From the NCBI GenBank assembly GCA_000376725.2, contig KZ308166.1, positions 1,071,714 through 1,135,713 of the forward strand: a DNA stretch of 64,000 nucleotides, read 5' to 3'. The notes below the pieces were generated by a model. The model saw nothing but the letters and a program-made list of their open reading frames with translations, was not told the DNA's origin and searched no databases. Position numbers and translations under genes: made by a program. Origin of the DNA: Ladona fulva. Its lineage: Eukaryota; Arthropoda; Insecta; Odonata; Libellulidae. Shown in pieces: positions 1 through 10,597 of this stretch. The stretch's first letter is position 1; each line of letters starts with the position of its first letter.

Positions 1-2400
1 TAAAACCCAAGGACTACTTGAGCGCAAACAGAGATTGGCAACACGAAATTTCATTGCCGGAATGCGTCTCTTCAGTCCAGGTTGTTACCGAGAGGTCAAA
101 ATGAGGCAAGAATAAAATCAGTGGCTCAGTAGTAGTATAAGTTCGTATTTCGGAACGTCCGTTGCTTAAAAATTTAATTTCTGAAATCGTTCGAAAGAGG
201 CACCATTGCATTTGTACAGATCGAAATATTTCCTTGGTCGAATACGAGTAGTCAGCCTTCCTACTTCCATTTCCACGAGCCTGTCAGTGAATTCCAACGA
301 GATAGGCTTAATTGCCCACCGCCCTCGTTACGCTACTCATTCGGCTCATAGCAAATATTCAATTGAATCCTGCCTTTCAATCGGACAGTCGAGTGAATTC
401 CTATTCCGAAGAATCTCCTAAAATCTACCCCGTGCACCCGTATTATGGACCCTGTGGTAGAGCTCCCGAGATTAAATGAGAAGACGGAAGGAATATCGTC
501 GATATCTCGCTTTTGTACGTGCAGCAATGCAGTGGTCATGTTTTCCTAGTGCTCCTTAGTCGCCCGCTCTTCCTCACTTCCTCCCGCGCGTTGTTCGATT
601 ACGTGGCCGCCGGTCATCGCTCTTTGAGAAGGAGAAAGAGGCCGTCTTTGGAGGGAGGGGATGGAGAGAAGATGGAACAAGGATGGATGTGCGCTGATAG
701 CACACTCTAGGCATAGAGAGATTAGGAGGGAGCGGCTAGATTTAAATATCGACGATGTAACTAAGACGGATGTCCTACCTTCGGACGGAATCATAATTTG
801 AAGTTACCCACTTGGAATCTTCCGTAATGCATAGTAATATATTAGTTAGAAATGTGATGATTTTGGCTCTTAATCGCGTTACACAGGAATGTAATAGTAA
901 AGAAAATATTACAAACCGAATATATTGACGTAAATATAGCTGCCCAAGTTTCTCAATTCTAATTAATTTTCGAAAACCGACTTTTGAAAAAGCCCGCAAG
1001 AAACTGAGCCCCTTCTACGTTAGTAATTAACTATATGTTGATAAATATTACTAGCATATCGGTGATATTTCACAGACTTTTGAGAAAACCTGCAAGAAAT
1101 TGATAGATAATCCTATTACTTGAGTAAATACCTACATTTTCGTAAATGTCTTAGTAGAGCGGTGGTTTGATAATATCTCATGGAGTGATAATAAGCGTAT
1201 TTCTTTTCTTATGTGATTTTGAATTCATTTTACTCTACTGGAAAACGAAAAAATATTAGGAAATAAGACTATAAACACTACATAAAAAGAAAAGGAAGTC
1301 CTGTTGGGGAAAGAATAGCTTCAAGGAGGGGAAAAGATGAAAACCTCAGAGGTAGTTTTAGATAAAATTGAGAAAATGAATCAAAATACACGGCTATGAA
1401 TCTTTGAGAGATATCGATATTATACCGTACATTATACGTCAAATTAAGCGTACCTCGAGTTATTAATTTTCATACTCAGCGTCGTATTCACTCCCTTAGA
1501 TTTTATTTCTACTTTTCTATTTAAGATCAAGTGATGTTGTTATAAACAACACCGTTTTCTCATTCATTTCCAAACCGAGTGGCTACGAGTATTATGGTTC
1601 ATCTAGCAGGCTGTGGTATGCAATAATTGAGTAAACACTTAAAAACGCAATGCAAATTCCTGAGAGATGTTTCATCACCTACTTCCATCACCTTAACACA
1701 ACGTTTTTATACGTAGCTGTGATTCTGAATACCACTCAACGTTCATGAAATGATGTCCCACCGAGATAAAACGCACCATCTTCCGATAGCGTGCATTTTG
1801 ATTGAGAAGAAACAGATTGATGTTTCACCTTGGGTATATTTTCAGATATCTATTCATCGCCATTTATTTTTCTCGCCCATCGCTAGGTATTCGTCGTGTC
1901 GTCATGCTTCTCAACTGGCACTCGTTTTTTGCACTCATACATACAAACGGCATATAAATATATCCGTCGCAAATTTTCGAATATTCGCCTTTTATTTGGA
2001 TTTAGATAGATTCATCCGCCGAGATTTATATCGCAGATCCTGGATGAAAAGAAACCGAACGATGTAATAAAAGGAACTTTTGTTCCTGCCAAACGTTAAA
2101 GTCATGATACGGCTAAAATATGAGGCAGTTTTTTGCAAGAAATTAAACATGTAACGCTGTTAAGCAGCTAAAACTCTTGTGAATATAATCAGGCGCCTTG
2201 TCTTATTTTATTACTTTCTTTCGTGAATGCTTCAACGGTGATTTATGCAACTCAAATTACGAGTACATTCATTGGTTGTTAACCAAAAAACCGTTTCTTT
2301 CACATGTTCATGAATACATTTTTTTCTCAAATTCTAAAAAAATAATCACTCTAATTTATCAAATAATGTAGTTCTTGTTTCCTGCAGTTAATGAAACCAG
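1..2400. other. AT-rich non-coding DNA, no gene seen
   Basis: Short open frames occur on both strands (longest 105 codons at 1750-2067), but none has a recognisable domain or a convincing codon pattern. A slightly more GC-rich patch lies near 540-720. The only structure noted is the imperfect duplication at 979-1103, listed separately. I read this as intergenic or intronic sequence. Confidence 0.6.
979..1103. repeat. Imperfect direct repeat, two 29-bp copies 96 bp apart
   Basis: The segments at 979-1007 and 1075-1103 both begin GACTTTTGA and share GCAAGAAA. They match at 25 of 29 positions by eye, with no gap. The intervening DNA is AT-rich and shows no further obvious period. This could be an old local duplication or the remains of a dispersed repeat. 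Confidence 0.5.
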
Positions 2401-2407
2401 GAGAATA

Positions 2408-2451
2408 AAATCCTTGAATTCCCCTTATAATATAAGGGGAAATCCTTGAAT
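2408..2451. repeat. Perfect small hairpin flanked by 12-bp direct repeats
   Basis: A 19-bp near-palindrome (CCCCTTATAATATAAGGGG, 2421-2439) sits between two exact copies of AAATCCTTGAAT (2408-2419 and 2440-2451). A short palindrome bracketed by a direct repeat resembles a very small insertion with a target duplication, but slippage would look the same. Confidence 0.45.
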
Positions 2452-2740
2452 ACCTCTTACGCTATAAAATGTATTTATCGCATAAACATTTGCTATATTG
2501 CTAAAACTCTATGGTAAAAAGAACGTCCGCTTTTCTTTGCGGAACTTGTTCAGATTTTAAGGTTAAATAGTTATTTCATTTTAACATAAAATATCCATCC
2601 TGTAACCATAGTTTATTAAACAAGTATTCTTCTCAGCGAAATTTTTTCTTAACTGGTTTACCTGAATCTCATCAGCGTTCGACACAAGTAATCTAAAACT
2701 TACGTAAAGCATTTAAAGTAACAATGTCACATTCAATATA

Positions 2741-2761
2741 GTATATATATATATGTGTGTG
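2741..2761. repeat. TA/TG dinucleotide microsatellite
   Basis: A run of alternating TA units passes directly into TG units. This is a simple-sequence repeat with no other function visible. Confidence 0.8.
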
Positions 2762-3035
2762 CAGTTCATTTCAATAGAACGTCTCGAAAATGTTTGTCAA
2801 AAAATGTAAAATAGTAGTAAATATAAAATCTTAAAGATATTTAAATAGGTATTTAAAAATCACAAGGTGAATTTACGTGTCTGATTTTTGGATATCATTA
2901 ATACTGCTACTACAAATTCCATATCACGTCCTAGTGGCAGTGAGTATATCTGAAAAAATTGCTGTGATGATCTCCGCCTGAGGTTGCGTTTAGTAAAACG
3001 GTACAATATGGCTATATTTTCTTCTATTATTGGCG

Positions 3036-3071
3036 TTAGCGGAAAAGCATTAGCGGAAAAGCATTAGCGGA
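3036..3071. repeat. 14-bp tandem repeat, about 2.6 copies
   Basis: The unit TTAGCGGAAAAGCA is present twice exactly (3036-3049 and 3050-3063), followed by a partial third copy (TTAGCGGA). It is a minisatellite seed in AT-rich DNA. Confidence 0.8.
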
Positions 3072-5074
3072 TACGTTTAACTGGGGATACATGCGAGATA
3101 TCACCATTGAGAGAGAGATCGTAACCACCAAAGGGAATAAAGAGATGAGAAAAATGAGCAAGTGGTTTCGTATTCACGCAGCAGGAGCACCCTGAGTATG
3201 ATGAATTAACTCCGATAATGATTAATCGCCGCTAACGTCTTCCTTGCATAATGCTTGACAATTGAGTTATCGAAGGTGATAAAGCCTCAGAAAATCGAAT
3301 GGAGATATATAAGTCCCCACCGTATCCTCTAGAGATGTAACGAAGATACAGCTGCTGAGTAGATTACCTTTAATAACAGCTAGTTGAAACTTAACTTGAA
3401 GTCATCGCGTTATGATAAAATTAAAATTATTGATGTGAGTATGGAATCTGAAAAGGGAAGACTAATAATCTGGTATGCGCGGTGATTTTAATTAGAATAC
3501 AAATCGCTACCCTTAAGTGATAGCTCATAAATCAGTAATCAAAGTTTATCAAGTCCACTAAGCTATGTAATCTCTAACTTAATAAAAAATAATTTACATG
3601 CAGCTTTATATGCGATGTCGATATATATCTACACTACGGGATAGCTCTTTTATCTTGCATTTACACAGATATTCCAAGGATCAACTCATTCTATATTCTC
3701 TTAAATTACATCTGACCTGTATATATCGATGGATCTACGGATAAATACAGTGGTACTCCGAATTACAAATAATACTATATACGAACTTTTCGACAGAAAA
3801 ACTTTTTTCCTAATCCAATTTCATCTCTAGATACGATCTCCATTTCGAGGAATGAGCAAAATAATTTATTTAAGGAAATTCAATTGAAAAGGAATTTTAA
3901 AAAAACATTGATTATACATTGATTACCGAACCTTTGACCTAAAGTCAAATTTGTCAGTCCCTGCGTACGCATTGCAGTGAATATACCCATAAATTGCTAC
4001 ATTTATAGATAGTTTCAGAGTTTTCCTGTAAAAGGCCTGGAATTAGTCCTCTTAAAAGTCTCGCAGAAAGCGATTCCTCAAACTGACTTAAGCATCAGCA
4101 TTTCCATTATTAATTATTCAATATAGCTTTAATACAGAGCTGAATTCATTATTGCTTCTCTAATTAAATGGTCAAACAACTTCCATGTTATGAATGGCTG
4201 AAATTGTTTGTGAAAACATTGCCTAAGTCATTGGAAGCTTATCAGGAATATTAGGAAATTCAGAAAGTAAACAAATAGGCAATATGACACTAGCTGAATC
4301 TCAGGTTGTAATGTAGAAGGGGCTAGAGTGGATAAAAGACAGAAGGAAATGTTACAAAATGCTCCTCGATTCGCGATCACATTTATACAGAAAGGAATTC
4401 TAAGATCTATGACTTCAATACACGACACAGCATGTCTTTTATTCTCTAACACCCCAGTTGCACCAACGTAACATTTTCTACTTGTTCGTTATATCCCGTA
4501 AAGCAGCTATCGGAATTCAACTCCGTTGTATTCTAAGCCATGCGTATGGGCTCTCAATTCACGTTCTACGTCTGCAACTGTTGGTAGGGATGGAGCCTTG
4601 GATTGACTCGTATCGTGGTAACTTAAAAATCACGATGGAAAGAAACATTTTGAGTACGTAGTAATTGGGATAAAAAATAACACTGTCGTATTTTCTCATG
4701 CAAATCTCATAATTTTTCAGTTCACAAGAAGTAGACAAATAGTTTAATTATTGAAAGTTCTGCTTTATCTTCCTTAACGCTTTGCATTCATTGAACCTAA
4801 GAGCATAAATCGATTCCTGTGTACTATTTAAATGGTCTAGTACTGAGGAGTAACTAACAAATACTTTCCATGATAAAAAATCCATCAAACTCAAATTTCA
4901 TCGCATTAAAATTTCCGAATCGAAATTAAAACATTTTCATGTCACATCAGAAGGTATACATCTGCATTGATGTTAGAAAATAAGAGCATTTTTAAAAGTA
5001 AAAGAAAACTATGCGAAGATGCAATTACAGGAATGCCTGAATAAGTAACGTAAATAAAGTAATAATAATAATTC
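3072..5074. other. AT-rich non-coding DNA, no gene seen
   Basis: Frequent stops in all frames; the only open frames are under 75 codons and unrecognised. No tRNA-like box, long inverted repeat or satellite array was found. Confidence 0.6.
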
Positions 5075-5140
5075 GTCTTTATTTATGGGCGAGATTGAGA
5101 CTAATTAGTCTCTTCTTACATCTAACCCTTAGTCATTGTA
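5075..5140 (+). repeat. Dispersed repeat family E, copy 1
   Basis: This stretch shares an ordered set of motifs with 41852-41916: GTCTTTATT, GGCGAGATTGAGA, AGTCTCT, then CTTCCACCTAACC-like sequence and GT(T/C)ATTGT. It contains a perfect 16-bp palindrome, GAGACTAATTAGTCTC, at about 5096-5111. Two copies 37 kb apart with the same motif order point to the end of a dispersed mobile element. The class is unknown. Confidence 0.55.
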
Positions 5141-7863
5141 CATAGAAAGAAAGAGGTATTGGGAGTTGAACTAAAAATGCATTGAGGTAATACTAAAAGT
5201 AATGAGGTATAATAATAAGGTTTTAGTAAAATTTCTTCAAAAGGTAATAACGTGATAGTTACATATCTATGAATATTTTCGGTCAAATATTCGACAAAAT
5301 GAGAAGTACAGGTTGCTTCCTGAATGATTTTAATGACTCGTTGAATAATGGTATTCTATTCCTACAAAGTTGGCAATAGAGTAAGCTTATATTTTTATTT
5401 CCATCGGAAAAATTTGTAGGCAACATAATTCGATTGCTAAAGTAAGGTTTAGAATTGGACTTGTAGGGATCAAGTTTGCCTTCAAAGAACTTTCACTGAA
5501 ATAACTGATAGGGCGTGTGGACTTCTACCTCTAGAATTACAAATAATGCTATTCTAAATTTGAGCTATTGTGGAGATTTCATAGCGTCGTTCAATTTAAT
5601 TCACAGAATAATAATACATTTAGAATATTTTCTTGCCGATAATCGACTATAAATTAAGGGTAACTTTTTTTTACCTATAAACAGGCTATTCATGCTTTAT
5701 CAGAGACTTCATTTGACGATGGTATTCATCCTTTCTTCTTTCTTACTAACGTTCGTTTAAATAAATTTTACACCTCTACGTGCACATGATCATTTACAAA
5801 ATACGTGGGACTTTTTATGCTAAATATATTGATTAATAAGTATACGTATTGTGGCATCGGAAAAGTTCGCTCATAAAGTGTATATTGACTTGATTATTTG
5901 AAGTTTTCGCCAGGACTGAACGAATTTTATGTCAAAAGAAATTGCATCTCGATAATGCAAGTCGGTTAGATCCACTCACTTGCTCGAAAGTACTTGCAAT
6001 GGGTGTAAAGGCAGCATCAACCTCTTTAGACCCACTCTGTCCTTCCATTCCAGCTCACTTCCATAAGCCACGGTTCCATTCCTCGACCGCAATTAAGCAG
6101 CAAAGGTTAACGCTCGCGAGAACCCACGTAATAATAGAACACTCCGATCGTCATCACGTCAAGGAGGTGTGGCACCGAAGATACCATGAGTATTTCTGTT
6201 GAAATCTGGAGTTAAAATCGTTACACATGAGTTTGGAGCACTTACGGACGGAAGCCTAGCTGCCTTTCTTCAACATTGACATCCTATGTAACTAAAAGCA
6301 GATCTGTGAATCCCTGTTTTACGCCTTTGTTTACGTAATCTGTTCGACATTTACAGGCTAATGAAAAGCATGCGCTTATTCCACATCTTTAACTCGAACA
6401 ACAATAAGCTTAAAGCATACAGATGGAATCGATGTTGATTTCGATTATTATTATACGAGGAAATTAGAACGAATACCAGTGGGAAAATCCAACACCTGCG
6501 AAATAAGCAGGTTCTTTTTAAAAAAATAATTTGTGGACGCAGGCATATTGTTTCATTCCAACTGATTATGGAGAAGTTCCACCAAGTATCGCCCGATAAC
6601 ATTAATTATATAAAGCAGGTTCAATCATGAAATTTTGAATGTGCTAATCAGCGTAAAATCAGGAATTACTCCATCGAAAAATAATAAGTTTTAGAGGCAG
6701 ATTAATTTGCGAAGTCGCTGATGTATAAGTCCTTATACATCCGCGTTTTACATAGAAAAGATTTACATGTAAAATGGCAACATTATCGTATATTTATCAA
6801 AACATTCAACGTATTATCATCGGACATAAATTTGCAAGAAAGTAATTGAAATGAACCTAGAAAATAAATTGATAAAAAGGAGTAATAATCCCCGCGGAAA
6901 ATAGTTAATTAAGAAAAAATTTAAATCGTCAAGACAAAGATTTCTCTGCGCCTCATCAGAAAATGGTAAAGATATATTAATCAATAGGATGTGAAAATAT
7001 TAATCGCTAAGAAAGTATTAACCGCTATAGAGTCTATGAATATCTCCAACTCCATAATATAGAGAGCGTTTTAGAAAATGCACCAAAAATTTAGAGCTCT
7101 TTTCTTTCTTTTAAACGGAACAGACTTACTGTTCTTCAAACTGTCTTACCACAAAGAAAAAGAGGTGTACTTTTCAAATAAATTACCGTCACTAGTTGGA
7201 GGAATAAGCCATGCAGAAGGATGAAATAGGTTCCCCTTTCCCAAACGCCCATGTTTAGCGAAGACAGTTTTATTTATAGAACAGCTTGATGGCCTCGAGC
7301 TGCAATTACGGTCTGCGTTAACGACTGCTTTATCGCTTTCGTCTTAGGCACTCACGCCTAACTCGTTCAAATTAAAATACCCAAAGACATGGAAGCCGCT
7401 GCTATTTCTGAGAATACCTTTACCAGGATCGGAAACGACTCGTTACACAGTTCGAAATGGAACCGTCTGCTCTCCCGTATTTGTTCCTTTATGCGGCACG
7501 CAATTTATATTTTCCATCTTTTTGGAAGGACCTCGAATGCGAACTTATGTCAATTAGACTATGTTCTTCCAGTAAGATAGAACTTAATCTGCTCTTACAT
7601 TACGCTGCCTGCTAAATAAAAATAAAGTGAATGCTGTTTACGTATTGTCATAAATAAATTCCATGATAAAAATGTGATTTCCTTCTATATTAAGTAATAC
7701 TTGAATTTTCAATAATAAACGTCATTTTCAATGAAAAGCATTATATCTTTCAACAAATACGACTCCATAGTAATTACTGGTAAAAATATTAATCCATTAT
7801 TATCAATAAAATCAATAACATGAGACCAATACTGAAAATCTATGAAAAATTCGATTTAATAAC
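5141..7863. other. AT-rich non-coding DNA, no gene seen
   Basis: Scattered short frames only (86 codons at 5942-6202, 83 at 6351-6602 on the minus strand), none with known domains. A moderately GC-richer patch lies near 5990-6190. No RNA gene or long repeat identified. Confidence 0.55.
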
Positions 7864-7875
7864 GACTATAATATA

Positions 7876-8062
7876 AAAAGAATAAAGGAAAGTAAGGTGT
7901 CTTATTAGGTTGAAAACCTACGAAAATCCCAAAGGAATAACAAGTGTGAAAAATAGCGACACGACTGGGACTCAAACCCAGGTCTCCCACTTTCCGGGCA
8001 GGTATTCTAACCACTGAACTACCGCCAGTCGTGTCGCTATTTTTCACACTTGTTATTCCTCT
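7876..8062 (-). mobile_element. tRNA-derived SINE with 36-bp inverted repeat enclosing the tRNA-like core (SINE family B)
   Basis: Read on the minus strand. A tRNA-like segment has an A-box-like stretch (TAGTTCAGTGGTTAGAA) and a B-box-like GGTTTGAGTCC, with a perfect 5-bp T-stem CTGGG/CCCAG and a 7-base loop. It is bounded by a perfect 36-bp inverted repeat (7933-7968 and 8025-8060) starting AGGAATAACAAG. The whole unit lies between two exact 12-bp copies of GACTATAATATA (7864-7875 and 8063-8074). That is the expected target-site duplication of LINE-driven retroposition. The 3' part (low coordinates) is a roughly 57-base T-rich tail. The structure is direct observation; polymerase III transcription and a LINE partner are inference from the SINE class. 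The inner 4 bp of the long stem compete with the T-stem. A 63-codon minus-strand frame here is only a shadow of the element. Confidence 0.75.
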
Positions 8063-8074
8063 GACTATAATATA

Positions 8075-8690
8075 TTTGAAAATATGATCATTTCGAATTT
8101 ATATAGAAAATGGGATTAAATCTACGAGTGATGAGGGCAAGGATTTTCACAGCTCTCTTGAAGTACGAGTATTTTTTCAAAGATTTTATTTGATAGCACT
8201 TCTTAATGTAAGATAACACCATCTTCCTACTAGTTATGACCTCGTCAACTTTTGCTGATATTAGACCACTCTCTTAACGTATCTATAAAAGCAATGGATG
8301 TGATTCAATAGATTTATTAAAATAATATATATAAATAATAACGAAATAGTTTTATCAAAGAATATTTAAATAATGCCTCATTATGTTGCTTATGCATTTA
8401 AATTATCTGCAACAACTTGGTGAAGTAAAATAAATTTATCTAAAAATAGTACACAATCTGATAATCATAATAATGATAACATATAAGATGTAAATTAATA
8501 GATGAAAAAATGTACTCGCAAGCATCAGAAATGTTTAACGCTTGCAATAAAAAAATAGTGGTAATGGGAATCATATGAGATATAGTTAAATAAAATGTAA
8601 GAATAAGCAAGACATAAATTAATTCTTTAAGAAGCTCAATTATTGTAATATATGAAGGACAGAGGTATACTATTGGCGAGCTATCGCGTT
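8075..8690. other. AT-rich non-coding DNA, no feature
   Basis: Very AT-rich sequence with poly-A and AT runs. Nothing with tRNA-like, coding or inverted-repeat character was found. Confidence 0.6.
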
Positions 8691-9330
8691 AAATGATGAA
8701 TTTTCCAATGATTTTTCCGTCTGTATTTCCGCAGCTAGTCTTTCCAGTTCTACTACAAACGATACTTTTTGCTGGTCTGCCCTCTCCCTTTATCCACTTG
8801 GCCGCAAATTATTTCGCACGATCAGGAAACACCAATCGCACGACAGGCGATGAACGAACCTCATACCCTAAATGACAAACAATGAGAGATCAGTATCGTT
8901 TCTCAGGAAAGCAGATATGATAAAAAGAGGCGATTAAGGCGGCCGCTCTGGGGATACGCCCGGCATCGTTCGCCCTTGTGTTGGATGATTGAAGTCTCAT
9001 AAGGTGGTGCGGAGGTGTAGAGTATGAAGCCACTGGGGCGCAATCTTGTTCCCAGCAGGACACGCATTCAGATCTCCGCGAAGGAAGTCAGTGACCGAGG
9101 GGATGCGCCCTCTCCAAAAAGCCACTCACTTCCCCGACCCGAAACTCCACTACCCCGTCCACACAACACCTCTTCACTGCGAGTTCTATACTCCCTCCCT
9201 CAAATCGCAGCCGTTCCCCTCCGCTAAGAATGGCTAGAGGTCCCGCAAAAGCTTACGACACCTGCGCAGTGGACAAAATTTGGAGTCTAAGGATGAAGTT
9301 TTGATTGTTATTACATGGCATTACCCAATT
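8690..9330. other. GC-elevated, C-rich segment, function unknown
   Basis: Base composition rises here, with a pyrimidine-rich plus strand around 9090-9220 (many CCC and CTCC runs). Three short overlapping plus-strand frames (8693-8875, 9024-9227, 9046-9237) are open, two of them in different frames over the same bases. That argues for compositional openness rather than coding. It could be a regulatory or 5' untranslated segment of an unseen gene, but no signal decides this. Confidence 0.35.
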
Positions 9331-9590
9331 TTGCCGGGCTATTTCTCTAAATCTACTCCCTCCGAACTGCCGTCCCCATCGTATTGCTCATCAGTGTCAT
9401 AAGCTTTTCCGGGGCCAATCCCTCGAAGTGGTAATGTGCATCTAACTACAAGAAATTGCACTGAAAGTGGCCTATCAAGGAGGGAGGCAATTCCTCCATG
9501 AATATCTCTAAGTGAAAGCAATTAGGCTGGATACAACGAGGAGTTCAAACTGACAACATTGCAAAGTATTTCGATTCTTTGGAAGGAATG

Positions 9591-10329
9591 ATTTAGATTT
9601 AGATTTTTACTCAGCAATCCGCCAGTGGCGTATGGCAGGGGGTGTATTAACACCTTACCTAATCTACCCTATTAGATTCTCTTATGCTATTCGTAAGCGA
9701 AGAGGAGCTATTTCGTAAGCAGAGCAAATAATTACGGTTGAAAAGTAATAAGTGGAATTTCACGACGAGATAGAAGTTATTTGTAGAGAAACAATGCATT
9801 AACATAATTGATAGATAATGTATGGCGTATATGATAATTACTATGAATGAGGGCTTCTTAAACTTTTCTTGGTTTTCTTGGTAACGACCCCCACCCACTC
9901 GCCACCCTTTTTCTTTAGATCCCTTACGCCCCCTTCTGAATAATTTATAATCAATTACCAAGTTTTCGCGACCTCCTCTCAACAGCTTCGCGATCCCCCG
10001 AGGGAACACGCTGTTTAAGAAGCCCAGCTATAAATCACCCTTCCCTGGCATGCTTCTAAGTTGGCACTGGGACTCTAAAGTATCTCTTTCTTGGTCATCA
10101 TTTTAGGTAAGACAATACCTTGCTTCTTTATCTCATAAATATTCGCCGTTTGCCTCGACCCGATGATAGATATTGTCCTGCGTGGCTCCGTAAACGGACT
10201 TCTGTAAAAATAGCTCATGGGCAACCAATTCTAACAGGATGGATTAGGTTAGGTCTTTGGTGTTGATACACTCTCTGCCATGCGCCACTGGCGGTTTGCG
10301 GGGTATGAATCCAAATCTAAAATCTAAAT
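9591..10329. mobile_element. Inverted-terminal-repeat element, about 739 bp
   Basis: The left end (9591 to about 9670) and the reverse complement of the right end (about 10236-10329) share ATTTAGATTT, CCGCCAGTGGCG(T/C)ATGGCAG, GTGTAT(T/C)AACACC and ACCTAATC in the same order. They form imperfect inverted repeats of about 80-90 bp. No convincing target-site duplication was seen. The interior has no transposase frame; the 116-codon minus-strand frame at 9659-10009 mostly runs through a nested hAT element and is not credible coding. The arms resemble the GGCAGGGGGTG family found elsewhere in the window (for example 50647-50790), so the two are probably related non-autonomous elements. Confidence 0.6.
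9849..10027. mobile_element. Nested hAT-type miniature inverted-repeat transposon (179 bp)
   Basis: Both ends carry GGGCTTCTTAAAC in inverted orientation (9851-9863 and 10013-10025). The flanking octamers are CTATGAAT (9841-9848) and CTATAAAT (10028-10035), a 7 of 8 match. Eight-base target duplications are characteristic of the hAT superfamily. The interior on the minus strand has CTCGGGGGATCGCGAAG, GGTCGCGAAAAC and GGTGGGGGTCG motifs, which fit common animal hAT miniature elements. There is no transposase. It lies inside the 9591-10329 element, so it inserted later or is part of a composite. Confidence 0.7.
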
Positions 10330-10474
10330 TTGACTATAATACTATCATCCTCGAATCACAGGGTATAATTTTCCCGTTAAATATCCACGTAAGATAAAAA
10401 TGCACAACGTATACCGGACGAAGTCATAGCAAGCTAACACACTGTAACTAGTGTGTCCAAACATCCCAATTTTT

Positions 10475-10597
10475 CAGTATCTGTTCTGGATTTTAATCAC
10501 CTTTCCTGTAGTCCCGGAAAACGCTTTTGGGACACCCAAATGTCCCGGTTATTGTGTAATTCTCTACTAGAATTATTTTAGTTTGATTAATCGACTG
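10475..10597 (+). repeat. Dispersed repeat family G (TCCCGG-rich), plus-strand copy
   Basis: This segment matches the reverse complement of 47931-48052 closely over about 120 bp. Shared ordered blocks include TGGATTTTAATCAC, GTCCCGGAAAACG, TTTTGGGAC-like sequence, AATGTCCCGGTTATT, ACTAGAATTATTT and GATTAATC(G/A)ACTG. Such high similarity between inverted copies 37 kb apart supports a recently active mobile family. The element probably extends further: another TGTCCCGGAGTTTTC motif lies near 11187, and a 15-base motif shared with the second locus lies at 11538-11552. The class is not established. Confidence 0.65.

Noticed and set aside
7856..8047. 63-codon minus-strand open frame
   Set aside because: It lies almost entirely on the tRNA-like SINE with the 36-bp inverted repeat; the translated text is a typical SINE shadow.
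9659..10009. 116-codon minus-strand open frame
   Set aside because: It runs through the nested hAT miniature element and part of the outer inverted-repeat element; no transposase motifs.
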